Assembly: GCF_033441515.1 (NCBI RefSeq)
Contig: NZ_JAWQJT010000002.1
Location: forward strand, 1,674,001-1,738,000
DNA: 64,000 bases
Direction of reading: 5' to 3'
From: Amycolatopsis solani
Lineage (GTDB): Bacteria; Actinomycetota; Actinomycetes; Mycobacteriales; Pseudonocardiaceae
Positions 16,891 through 24,726 of this stretch are shown piece after piece. The position numbers and the translations under genes were made by a program. Position 1 is the first letter of the stretch. Every line of letters begins with the position of its first letter. The notes under the pieces are model-generated. The model was not told where the DNA came from. It worked only from the letters and a program-made list of their open reading frames with translations, and did not search any database.

Positions 16891-17837
16891 GTCACCAGCC
16901 GCACCCGGCAAGTCGATCGGGCACCGATCTGTTCATTTCTTACGCGCGGACCTCGGCACCGCACCGGGAGTGGGTTCGCCTGCTCGCCGCCCATTTGAAG
17001 GCGATCGGGTTCGACGTCTTGATCGACGCCGACGACGACTACGGCGACAGCCTGACCGGCTTCATGCGGCGCGTCACCGAGGCCGAGCACGTGCTCCTGA
17101 TCGTCGACGACAACTACGTGGAGCGGGCTGACAAACTGCCGGATTCCGGCGTCGGCGTGGAGAATCGCTGGATCTCCGAGGTCTACGAAGACCGTCCGCC
17201 GACCTGGCTCTCCGTGCTGTTCAAGGGCAACCTCGGGCGCCGGCTCCCCGCTTGGCTCGCCCACCGGGAGCCGAGGGGGTTCCCGTTCGACCGCGATGAA
17301 TCGAAGATCGATGACTTCCCCGGCTCCGAGCAGATCGAGGACCTCTGGCGCTGGATCGAGGGACTGCCGGCGAACCGCGACAGCCAGACGCCGATCGCCA
17401 CCTTGCGCGAGCGTGCAGCGCGCCTCGAGAGGCAGGCGCGGAAGGGTGAGCCCTCGCAGTACCGGAGCCCAGCGCTGACGGGACAGACCTGCTTCAAGGT
17501 CGCCGACGCGCCCGACAAGGTGTTCCGCTGGGGTCTGAGCGCAGCTGAATTCGCCTTCAAAGTCAGCGAATGCGGAGCCGACTCGATCTATGTGTACAGC
17601 GATCCGGTCATGGCCGTGGGCGTGGTCAGATCCACGGAATTTCCGGACTCGGACCTGGAGCAGCACCTCACGCCGGGACGCACGGTCGTCGCCCACATCG
17701 GAAAGGTCGTGGTCCTCCTGAACGAGCACGGCCGCCTCGCCGTGGTCGAGATCTTGGACGTGCAACGGGAGCAGACCCGAGGCACTTACGTCGCGCCACA
17801 CGTCACCTTCCGCTGGCGAGTCGTCGAGACCTCATAG
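16887..17837 (+). CDS. TIR/SEFIR-domain protein with uncharacterised C-terminal domain
   Basis: The 316-residue protein begins with a TIR/SEFIR fold: TDLFISYARTSAPHREWVRL (about 13-32), LKAIGFDVLIDADDD, FMRRVTEAEHVLLIVDDNYV, then SGVGVENRWISEVYED, the pattern of SEFIR-like bacterial TIR proteins. Residues about 190-316 form a second, mainly beta-rich domain (FKVADAPDKVFRWGLSA, GADSIYVYSDPVMAVGVV, GRTVVAHIGKVVVLL) that I cannot name. Bacterial TIR domains often cleave NAD+ in phage defence; whether this one does cannot be told. GTG at 16887 overlaps the XRE stop. The first 60 codons end in A or T about ten times, more than neighbouring housekeeping genes, which hints at transfer. Confidence 0.82.
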   Translation: MSHQPHPASRSGTDLFISYARTSAPHREWVRLLAAHLKAIGFDVLIDADDDYGDSLTGFMRRVTEAEHVLLIVDDNYVERADKLPDSGVGVENRWISEVYEDRPPTWLSVLFKGNLGRRLPAWLAHREPRGFPFDRDESKIDDFPGSEQIEDLWRWIEGLPANRDSQTPIATLRERAARLERQARKGEPSQYRSPALTGQTCFKVADAPDKVFRWGLSAAEFAFKVSECGADSIYVYSDPVMAVGVVRSTEFPDSDLEQHLTPGRTVVAHIGKVVVLLNEHGRLAVVEILDVQREQTRGTYVAPHVTFRWRVVETS

Positions 17838-17844
17838 CCGAACA

Positions 17845-17884
17845 GCGAGCAGCCCCGCAGCCGATCGGCCACGGGGCGGCTCGC
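17845..17884. terminator. Bidirectional hairpin between the TIR gene and pdxS
   Basis: Arms GCGAGCAGCCCCG and CGGGGCGGCTCGC pair over 13 bases with one mismatch around a 14-base loop. It occupies the 53-base gap between the convergent ends of the TIR gene and pdxS. Confidence 0.6.
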
Positions 17885-17890
17885 CGCTGG

Positions 17891-18811
17891 TCACCAGCCG
17901 CGGTCGGCGAGGCGGTGCGGCTCCGGGAGTTCCTCCACGTTGATGCCCACCATCGCCTCGCCCAGGCCGCGCGAAACCTTCGCCAGCACGTCCGGGTCGT
18001 CGTAGAACGTCGTCGCCTTCACGATCGCCTCCGCGCGCTGGGCCGGGTTGCCGGACTTGAAGATGCCCGAGCCGACGAACACGCCCTCCGCGCCCAGCTG
18101 CATCATCATCGCCGCGTCGGCCGGGGTGGCGATGCCGCCCGCCGTGAAGAGGACCACCGGGAGCTTGCCCGCCTGGGCCACCTCGCGGACCAGCTCGTAG
18201 GGCGCCTGCAGCTCCTTGGCCGCCACGAACAGCTCGTCCTCGGGCAGCGACGTCAGCTTGCGGATCTCGCCGCGGATCTGGCGCATGTGCGTGGTGGCGT
18301 TGGAGACGTCGCCGGTGCCGGCCTCGCCCTTGGAGCGGATCATCGCCGCGCCCTCGGTGATGCGGCGCAGGGCCTCGCCGAGGTTGGTCGCGCCGCAGAC
18401 GAAGGGGACCGTGAAGGCCCACTTGTCGATGTGGTTGGCGTAGTCGGCCGGGGTGAGGACCTCGGACTCGTCGATGTAGTCGACGCCGAGGGACTGCAGG
18501 ACCTGCGCCTCGACGAAGTGGCCGATGCGGGCCTTCGCCATCACCGGGATCGAGACGGCTTCGATGATGCCGTCGATCAGGTCGGGGTCGCTCATCCGGG
18601 CGACGCCGCCCTGGGCGCGGATGTCGGCGGGCACGCGCTCGAGCGCCATCACCGCGACCGCGCCGGCGTCTTCGGCGATCTTGGCCTGGTCGGCGGTGAC
18701 CACGTCCATGATCACGCCGCCCTTGAGCATCTCGGCCATGCCGCGCTTCACCTTGGCGGTGCCGGTGAAGGACTGGACGGTGCCACTGGGGGTGGTCTGC
18801 TGCTCGGACAC
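17891..18811 (-). CDS. pdxS: Pyridoxal 5'-phosphate synthase lyase subunit PdxS
   Basis: PdxS builds pyridoxal phosphate from ribose 5-phosphate, glyceraldehyde 3-phosphate and ammonia. The 306-residue protein has the expected TIM-barrel motifs: [20 protein letters not shown], the Schiff-base Lys region [30 protein letters not shown], and [24 protein letters not shown] at 18811 gives the usual length; the frame is open further upstream without family match. Faces the TIR gene. Confidence 0.96.
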   Translation of the reverse strand: MSEQQTTPSGTVQSFTGTAKVKRGMAEMLKGGVIMDVVTADQAKIAEDAGAVAVMALERVPADIRAQGGVARMSDPDLIDGIIEAVSIPVMAKARIGHFVEAQVLQSLGVDYIDESEVLTPADYANHIDKWAFTVPFVCGATNLGEALRRITEGAAMIRSKGEAGTGDVSNATTHMRQIRGEIRKLTSLPEDELFVAAKELQAPYELVREVAQAGKLPVVLFTAGGIATPADAAMMMQLGAEGVFVGSGIFKSGNPAQRAEAIVKATTFYDDPDVLAKVSRGLGEAMVGINVEELPEPHRLADRGW

Positions 18812-18901
18812 GACGGGGCCTTTCCAGAAAGAGAACGGGGGGTGACCACTCCGAGCGTAGGTCGGCGGTGGACCCTTCAAGCAGGCCAGTGCGCGGCTAT
18901 C

Positions 18902-19885
18902 TCAGCAGTCCACTTCCGGCACGCCGCCGACCAGGACTTCCGCGGCCCGCGTGCGTGCGTAGAGCACGTGACGTCCGGCACGGTGCCCGCTGACCAGGCC
19001 CGCGGCCTTCAGGACGCCGAGGTGCTGCGACACCGCCCCGGCGGTCAGCCCGGTCCGGCGGGCCAGTTCCGCGGTGGACGCCGGCGCGGCGAGCTCGGTC
19101 AGCAGCATCGCGCGGCCGCGGCCCACGACGCCGGCCAGCGCGGCAGGCGCGGTGGCCGTGCCGGTCTCCCACAGCGTCGCGATCCCGCGCGGCGGGTAGC
19201 GCAGCACCGGCTGCCACCGCGGGTCGGTCTTGGAGAACACCCGCGGCCAGACGAACGCCGACGGCACGAGCACCAGACCACGCCCGTCGAGCGGCACGGC
19301 GGCGTGCAGGTGCCGGTGCGCCACCGTGAGCGTGCCGCCCTCCCACCGGACCAGCGGCGTGAGGTCGTTGAACAGCTCGGCGGCCCCGCCCTGGGCGAGC
19401 AGCCGCGACCGGTGCAGCACGTCGGCCTCGAGCAGCGCCCGGATCCGCGGCCAGTCGGGCGCCAGCACGAGGTCCCAGTACCGCTCCATGAGCGTCGCGA
19501 GCCGCTCGAGGCCGGCTTCGGGATCGCGGTGGAAGCGGTTCAGCGCCGTCGACCGCGGCCCGGCCATCGCGTCGAGCTCGCGCCGGACCAGGCGGGCGGG
19601 GACGTCACGCAGGTCCGCGAGCTCGTCGGCCAGCTCGGGCAGGGGCGTCGACGGCGTGCCGGCCAGGAACCCGGGCAGGTGCCGCAGCGGGACGAGGTCG
19701 CGCAGCAGCCCGATGTCCAGGCCTGCCTCGTCGAGCGCCGCGGTGGCGCGCTTGACCCACGGCAGGTGCAGCGCGTGCGCCCCCGGCTGGTTGAGGACGC
19801 GGACGCTCGCGACGATCTCCCACGCCGGGGAGAACGCGAACCGGGTGTGCGCCAAGTCCTCTGTGGAGAATGCCAGGTCGAGCAC
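18902..19885 (-). CDS. ArsR-family helix-turn-helix regulator with N-terminal DUF5937-like domain
   Basis: The 327-residue protein has a long N-terminal part (LAFSTEDLAHTRFAFSPAWEIVASVRVL start, typical for this regulator group) and a C-terminal winged helix (LAAPASTAELARRTGLTAGAVSQHLGVLKAAGLVSGHRAGRHVLYART). The C-terminal placement of the ArsR helix-turn-helix is usual for this actinobacterial class. Ligand is unknown. GTG start at 19885. The FAD oxidase at 19916 lies just upstream on the same strand. Confidence 0.82.
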   Translation of the reverse strand: MLDLAFSTEDLAHTRFAFSPAWEIVASVRVLNQPGAHALHLPWVKRATAALDEAGLDIGLLRDLVPLRHLPGFLAGTPSTPLPELADELADLRDVPARLVRRELDAMAGPRSTALNRFHRDPEAGLERLATLMERYWDLVLAPDWPRIRALLEADVLHRSRLLAQGGAAELFNDLTPLVRWEGGTLTVAHRHLHAAVPLDGRGLVLVPSAFVWPRVFSKTDPRWQPVLRYPPRGIATLWETGTATAPAALAGVVGRGRAMLLTELAAPASTAELARRTGLTAGAVSQHLGVLKAAGLVSGHRAGRHVLYARTRAAEVLVGGVPEVDC

Positions 19886-19915
19886 GCGCTGCCTCTCTGC
19901 GAGATTCCGAGCAGC

Positions 19916-21358
19916 TTAAGTCGCTCCGATGTGGACGGTCGACCGGGGCTCCGAAAGTCCTTGCGGGAAAGCGAAAATTCCTCGCGGGTCATACTTCCGG
20001 GCGACCTCGCGCAGCCTCGGCAGGTTCACCCCGTAGTACGCCTCGGCCCAGTCCGGCAGCTCCGGGTCGAGGTAGTTGACGTACCCGGTGGTGCCGAATT
20101 CCGGGCCGAGCCCGTCGCGCACCGCGGCGAGCGCGCGCCGCGCCCCGGCCTCGCCGCCGTCGCCCGGGGCCGCGCCGTGCAGGAACTGGAAGCTGGCCAG
20201 CGCGGCGCGGTGCGGGAACGCCGTGTCCCGGGCGCCGACGCGGGCGATCGCGCCGCCGGCGGAGTCGATGAGCGTGCCCACGCCCGGATCGCGCACCAGC
20301 ACCTCGACGACCGCGGCCGGGTCGGGAGCGGGCCGCAGCAGCATCCGCGACGTCCCGACGTACGCCGCCCGCGCCGCGGCCGCCCCGGGCCGGGACTCCG
20401 GCTCGTCGAACGACCGCATCGCGCTCAGGTGGTCGAGCACCCGCGTGCCGCGCTCGGCCGGTGGTGTGCCGACGCGGCGGACGAGGTCGTCGAGCAGCTC
20501 CTTCAGCCGGGCTTCGGTGCCGAGAAATGTACCGCCGGCGTTCGCGGTGACCGCGTCGATGTTCACCCCGCACCACAGCTCGTCCGGCATCGCGGGCAGC
20601 CACTCCTGCCACGCGGCGAACAACGCGGCCTGGGTGCCGGACGGGAATTTCAGCGCGAAGGTGACGACGTCGAGCAGCGGCACGGTCCGGAACGTGAATC
20701 CGGTGACGATGCCGAAGTTGCCGCCGCCCCCGCCCCGCAGCGCCCAGAACAGGTCCGGCTCCACCGACCGCGACACCGTGCGCACCCGCCCGTCGGCGGT
20801 GACGATCCGCGCGGCCTCCAGGTGGTCGCACGTCAGCCCGTACTTCCGGTCGAGCAGGCCGACACCGCCGCCGAGGGCGAGCCCGGCGATGCCCACCGTG
20901 TCGCAGCTGCCCGCCGGGAGCACCCGCCCGGCCGCGGCGAGCGCCGTCGCGATCGGCCCGAGCCGGGCGCCGGCGCCGATCTCCGCGCGGCCGTCCGGGC
21001 GCACCTCGACGCCCGAAAACCGGCTCAGGTCCACGACGATCCCGCCGTCCACTGTGGAATAGCCGGGGTAGCTGTGCCCGCCGCTGCGAGCGGCGACCGG
21101 CAGCCCGTGCCGCGCCGCGAACCCGAGGGCCGCCTGGACGTCTTCGACGCGCGCGGCGCCCACGACCGCCGCCGGCACCCGGTCGTCGTACATCGTGAAG
21201 AAACCCTGCTTGGCCTCCGGGTAGCCGGGGTCCGACGGGCGGAACAACGGCCCCGAGAGCCGTTTCCGCAGCCGCTCCCAGTCGTCCGGCGGCGGCCACC
21301 CCGCCAGGCCCGCCACCGGCACCGCTCCGGAAATCCGCAAGAAAGCCCGCCTGTCCAC
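19916..21358 (-). CDS. Berberine-bridge-like FAD-dependent oxidase, Tat-exported
   Basis: The 480-residue protein starts VDRRAFLRISGAVPVAGLAG, a twin-arginine signal. The PCMH FAD domain follows: GLPVAARSGGHSYPGYS holds the His for covalent FAD attachment, and GSCDTVGIAGLALGGGVG holds a Cys at the second (6-S-cysteinyl) attachment position, so the flavin is probably bicovalent. The C-terminus (YVNYLDPELPDW, YYGVNLPRLREVARKYDPRGIFAFPQ) is the BBE motif. Such enzymes oxidise sugars, alkaloids or antibiotics outside the membrane. GTG at 21358 follows GGGGAG. Confidence 0.9.
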   Translation of the reverse strand: MDRRAFLRISGAVPVAGLAGWPPPDDWERLRKRLSGPLFRPSDPGYPEAKQGFFTMYDDRVPAAVVGAARVEDVQAALGFAARHGLPVAARSGGHSYPGYSTVDGGIVVDLSRFSGVEVRPDGRAEIGAGARLGPIATALAAAGRVLPAGSCDTVGIAGLALGGGVGLLDRKYGLTCDHLEAARIVTADGRVRTVSRSVEPDLFWALRGGGGGNFGIVTGFTFRTVPLLDVVTFALKFPSGTQAALFAAWQEWLPAMPDELWCGVNIDAVTANAGGTFLGTEARLKELLDDLVRRVGTPPAERGTRVLDHLSAMRSFDEPESRPGAAAARAAYVGTSRMLLRPAPDPAAVVEVLVRDPGVGTLIDSAGGAIARVGARDTAFPHRAALASFQFLHGAAPGDGGEAGARRALAAVRDGLGPEFGTTGYVNYLDPELPDWAEAYYGVNLPRLREVARKYDPRGIFAFPQGLSEPRSTVHIGAT

Positions 21359-21487
21359 GTCACTCCCCCCGCCCCGTGTCCCCTGGGCATTCGGCTGGTC
21401 CCCGGGGCCCTGCCTTGCCGTGACCAGGGTAGCGGGTGTGTGATCGAGGACACATCCCGTACACCAGCCGTTCGCCGAGGAGTCGTC

Positions 21488-23596
21488 ATGGCAGACAAAC
21501 AAGCCAAGAACGCCGACACCGGGGCCGCCGTCGCTGTGGACGACCCCGCGAAGGTGCGCAACGTCGTGCTCGTAGGCCCGTCCGGTTCGGGGAAGACCAC
21601 CCTCACCGAGGCCCTCCTCGCCGCCTCCGGCACGGTGCCCCGCGCGGGCTCGGTCGTCGACGGGACCACGGTGTGCGACCACGACCCCGCGGCGGTCCGC
21701 CAGCAGCGCTCGGTCGGCCTCTCCGTCGCACCGGTGCTGCACCAGGGCCACAAGATCAACCTGATCGACACGCCGGGGTACGCGGACTTCGTCGGGGAGC
21801 TGCGGGCCGGGCTGCGCGCGGCGGACGCGGCGCTGTTCGTCGTCTGCGCCGCCGAGGGCGTCGACGCGGCGACGGTCGCGGTGTGGGAGGAGTGCGCCGC
21901 GGTCGGGATGCCGCGCGCGGTCGTCGTCTCCCGGCTCGACCACCACCGGGCCGACGCGATGGCCGAGATCGCCGCCTGCCAGGCCGCGTTCGGCGCCGGC
22001 GTGCTGCCGCTGTACCTGCCCGCCGGCGACGGCCTGGTCGGGCTGATCACCCAGCGGTACTTCGACTACTCCGCCGGGTCCCCGCCGAAGATCGGCGAGC
22101 CGGATCCGGCCGAGCTCGAACGGCTGGGCGAGGCCCGCAACGAGCTGATCGAAGGGATCATCGCCGAGAGCGAGGACGAGTCCCTGATGGACCGCTACCT
22201 CGCCGGGGAGGAGATCGCCGAAGAAACCCTCATCGCCGACCTCGAAACCGCTGTCGCGCGCGGGTCGTTCCACCCCGTCATCCCGGTGTGCTCGACCAGC
22301 GGGATCGGCCTGACCGAGGTGCTCGACGGGATCGTCCGCGCGTTCCCCTCGCCGCTGGAGCACCGGCCGCCCGACGTCACCACGCCCGACGGCGGGACGC
22401 ACGCCGCCATCACCGCCGACCCCGCGGGCCCCCTCGCCGCGGAGGTCGTCCGGACGGCCGTCGACTCCTACGTCGGCCGGGTGTCGCTGGTCCGGGTGTT
22501 CTCCGGGACGCTGCGCCCCGAGCGGCCGGTGCACGTGTCCGGGCACGGCCTCGCCGAGCGCGGCCACGAGGACCACGACGCCGACGAGCGCGTCGCGCAC
22601 CTCTACTCCCCGCTCGGCGCGAACCTGCGGGAAGTGCCCTACTGCGTCGCGGGCGACCTGTGCGCGCTGACGAAGGTCGGCTCGGCCGAAACCGGCGACA
22701 CCGTCTCCTCCCCCGACGACCCGCTGCTGATGGAGCCGTGGGCGATGCCGGAGCCGCTGCTGCCGGTGGCGGTGGTCGCGAAGACCCGCAGCGACGAGGA
22801 CACCCTCGCCCGCAACCTCTCCCGGCTGGTCGCCGGCGACCCGACGCTGCGGCTGGACCGCAACGCCGAGACCGCGCAGCTGGTGCTGTGGTGCATGGGC
22901 GAGGCCCACGCCGACGTCGTGCTGTCGCGGCTGCGGGCGGGCGGCGCGGACGTCGACACCGAACCGGTGAAGATCAGCCTGCGTTCGACGTTCGCCAAGC
23001 CGGCCAAGGGACACGGGCGGCACGTCAAGCAGTCCGGCGGGCACGGCCAGTTCGCCGTCTGCGACATCGAAGTCGAGCCGCTCCCGCGCGGCGGCGGGGT
23101 CCAGTTCGTCGACAAGGTCGTCGGCGGCTCGGTGCCGCACCAGTTCATCCCGAGCGTGGAGAAGGGGGTGCGGGCCCAGCTGCAGCGCGGGCTGGCCGAC
23201 GGGCACCCGGTGGTCGACGTCAAGGTGACGCTGGTCGACGGCAAGGCGCACAGCGTCGACTCCTCGGACGCGGCGTTCCAGACGGCCGGCGCGCTGGCCC
23301 TGCGGGAGGCGGCGGCGAACGGGCACATCACGATGCTCGAGCCGCTGGAGGAGGTGGCGATCCGGCTCCCGGACGAGCACCTCGGCACGGTGCTGGGCGA
23401 CCTGTCGTCCCGGCGCGGCCGGGTGCTGGGCACCGAGGCCGACGACGGCGGCCGCACGGTGATCCGCGCGGAGGTGCCGGCGACGGAGCTCGTCCGGTAC
23501 CTGATCGACCTGCGCTCGATGACGTCGGGCACGGCGACGTTCACCCGCCGCCACGCCCGTTTCGAGCCGATGCCGGAAGGGATGGCGGTCCACTGA
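21488..23596 (+). CDS. Elongation factor G-like protein (EF-G2 type)
   Basis: The 702-residue protein has the five-domain EF-G order. GTPase motifs: G1 GPSGSGKTTL (about 30-39) and G3 DTPGYADF. The G4 position reads SRLD in place of NKxD, unlike canonical EF-G. Domain IV (HGRHVKQSGGHGQFAVCDIEVEP) and domain V (LGDLSSRRGRVLG) are present. Such paralogues occur in many actinobacteria beside the true fusA in the str operon; the role is unclear, possibly lacking full translocation activity. ATG at 21488. Convergent with xdhC across a long hairpin. Confidence 0.9.
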   Translation: MADKQAKNADTGAAVAVDDPAKVRNVVLVGPSGSGKTTLTEALLAASGTVPRAGSVVDGTTVCDHDPAAVRQQRSVGLSVAPVLHQGHKINLIDTPGYADFVGELRAGLRAADAALFVVCAAEGVDAATVAVWEECAAVGMPRAVVVSRLDHHRADAMAEIAACQAAFGAGVLPLYLPAGDGLVGLITQRYFDYSAGSPPKIGEPDPAELERLGEARNELIEGIIAESEDESLMDRYLAGEEIAEETLIADLETAVARGSFHPVIPVCSTSGIGLTEVLDGIVRAFPSPLEHRPPDVTTPDGGTHAAITADPAGPLAAEVVRTAVDSYVGRVSLVRVFSGTLRPERPVHVSGHGLAERGHEDHDADERVAHLYSPLGANLREVPYCVAGDLCALTKVGSAETGDTVSSPDDPLLMEPWAMPEPLLPVAVVAKTRSDEDTLARNLSRLVAGDPTLRLDRNAETAQLVLWCMGEAHADVVLSRLRAGGADVDTEPVKISLRSTFAKPAKGHGRHVKQSGGHGQFAVCDIEVEPLPRGGGVQFVDKVVGGSVPHQFIPSVEKGVRAQLQRGLADGHPVVDVKVTLVDGKAHSVDSSDAAFQTAGALALREAAANGHITMLEPLEEVAIRLPDEHLGTVLGDLSSRRGRVLGTEADDGGRTVIRAEVPATELVRYLIDLRSMTSGTATFTRRHARFEPMPEGMAVH

Positions 23597-23604
23597 CCCG
23601 AGCT

Positions 23605-23646
23605 CGTGAGTGTTTAGGACGGTTAGAACCGTCCTAAACACTCACG
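23605..23646. repeat. Long perfect hairpin (CGTGAGTGTT...AACACTCACG type), copy 2; bidirectional terminator
   Basis: Arms CGTGAGTGTTTAGGACGGTT and its exact complement enclose a two-base loop between the convergent ends of the EF-G-like gene and the XdhC-like gene. Outer ten bases match copy 1 at 5910-5951; the inner ten differ in both arms and still pair. Confidence 0.85.
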
Positions 23647-23653
23647 ACCGGCG

Positions 23654-24157
23654 TCAGAAGGCGAAGCCGCCGGGACGGCCGTTGCGGTCGGCGAGCAGGC
23701 CGGCGAGGGTCGCGATGGCGATCTCCGGCGGGGTGCGCGAGCCGATGTTCAGCCCCACCGGCCGGTGCACGCGGGCGATGTCGGACTCCGCGACGCCGAG
23801 CCCGCGCAACGCGGCCTCGTGCGGGCCCGGATGACGGGGGTTGCCGAGCACGCCTATCCACCGGGGCTTCTGGTCGAGCGCGGACTTCAGCACCTCGCCG
23901 AGCTCGGGCCGGTGGTGGTCGGTCACGACGACGTCCGCCGAGCCGTCCAGCGGGGGCAGCGTCGTGGCGGCCTCGACGCCCTCGGGCCCGTCGGTCACCC
24001 GCGCGGCGTCGGGCTCGTACAGCGCGACGTGGTAGCCGAGCTCGCGCGCGAACGTCAGCAGGTGCCGCGAAACCGGCGACGCGAACACCGCCACCAAGGT
24101 CCGCACGTCCGGGTCCGCCGCCGCGGTGCCGTGGGCGACGTCGCAGGTCTCACTCAT
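23654..24157 (-). CDS. XdhC family protein (Rossmann-domain part)
   Basis: The 167-residue protein matches the C-terminal XdhC Rossmann domain: TLVAVFASPVSRHLLTFARELGYHVALYEPD, VVVTDHHRPELGEVLKSALDQ, IGVLGNPRHPGPHEAALRG and RVHRPVGLNIGSRTPPEIAIATLAGLL. XdhC proteins deliver and sulfurate molybdenum cofactor for xanthine dehydrogenase-type enzymes. The usual N-terminal XdhC domain is absent, and no molybdoenzyme gene is nearby, so the role is open. Confidence 0.85.
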   Translation of the reverse strand: MSETCDVAHGTAAADPDVRTLVAVFASPVSRHLLTFARELGYHVALYEPDAARVTDGPEGVEAATTLPPLDGSADVVVTDHHRPELGEVLKSALDQKPRWIGVLGNPRHPGPHEAALRGLGVAESDIARVHRPVGLNIGSRTPPEIAIATLAGLLADRNGRPGGFAF

Positions 24158-24169
24158 GCGGCCAGTCTG

Positions 24170-24436
24170 TCAGCCGCCGCCTTGTTCGCCCACCGTCACG
24201 CGGAACTGCCACACGTCGGTCTTGCCTTTGACCAGCACCAGGTACCCGTCGGTCACGCGCAGGACGACCCGCTTCTGCGGCGACGACGGCCGCGGCGGCC
24301 GGTGCTGCTTGGCCAGCAGGTACGCCTCGCCGAGCGCGGTGTCGCGGTCGGGGTAGCCCGCCGCGTCGGCGACACCCCAGCCCCGGCCGTCGCCCGCGCC
24401 GCCCTGCTCTTCGATGACCACCCACCACGTACTCAT
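24170..24436 (-). CDS. Small WWVV-EEQ family protein, copy 3 of a tandem triplet
   Basis: This 88-residue protein begins MSTWWVVIEEQGGAGDGRGW and ends VTDGYLVLVKGKTDVWQFRVTV. The same head (WWVVxEEQ-GAG-R-W), middle (RD-A---A--LA) and tail (GYLV-G-T--F-FR) occur in the two genes upstream at 24469 and 24723. I know no named family. The shape suggests a small alpha/beta fold with a conserved aromatic strand. ATG at 24436; a 32-base gap separates it from copy 2. Most divergent of the three. Confidence 0.75.
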   Translation of the reverse strand: MSTWWVVIEEQGGAGDGRGWGVADAAGYPDRDTALGEAYLLAKQHRPPRPSSPQKRVVLRVTDGYLVLVKGKTDVWQFRVTVGEQGGG

Positions 24437-24468
24437 GCCGGTCCGACGCGGCGGGGCCCGGGGTGGTT

Positions 24469-24726
24469 TCAGATCTCTTCGAGCACGCTCAGGCGGAAGT
24501 GGAAGGTCGACGTCCGGCCTTCGACGATCACCAGGTACCCGCCGGGACCGCGCAGGACTTTCCGCGCCTTCGGCGACCAGGGGTAGGCCGGCTGGTACTC
24601 CCGGGCGAGCCGCTCGGCTTCGGCTTCGGCCGTGGCCCGGTCGTCGTAGGGGAAGGTCTCGGACAGCGACCAGTTCCGGCCCTCACCGGCGCCGCGCTGC
24701 TCCTCGACGACCACCCACCAGCTCAC
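24469..24726 (-). CDS. Small WWVV-EEQ family protein, copy 2 of a tandem triplet
   Basis: The 85-residue product starts MSWWVVVEEQRGAGEGRNW, has a helix with TAEAEAERLAREYQPAYPWSP, and ends GGYLVIVEGRTSTFHFRLSV. It is clearly homologous to its two neighbours, with nearly equal length. GTG at 24726 overlaps the stop of copy 1 (GTGA), so the two are co-translated. Function unknown; probably cytoplasmic because no signal or membrane segment is present. Confidence 0.78.
   Translation of the reverse strand: MSWWVVVEEQRGAGEGRNWSLSETFPYDDRATAEAEAERLAREYQPAYPWSPKARKVLRGPGGYLVIVEGRTSTFHFRLSVLEEI

Noticed and set aside
16887..17837. Possible Thoeris system
   Set aside because: Thoeris needs a ThsA-type NAD-binding effector with the TIR protein. 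No such gene adjoins; the neighbours are an exporter and pdxS.
17570..21487. Long upstream extension of the EF-G-like frame
   Set aside because: It lies antisense to pdxS, the ArsR gene and the FAD oxidase, each well supported. The EF-G homology begins at ATG 21488.
21359..23641. Upstream extension of the FAD oxidase frame on the minus strand
   Set aside because: It is antisense to the EF-G-like gene. The Tat signal and a ribosome site at 21358 mark the true start.
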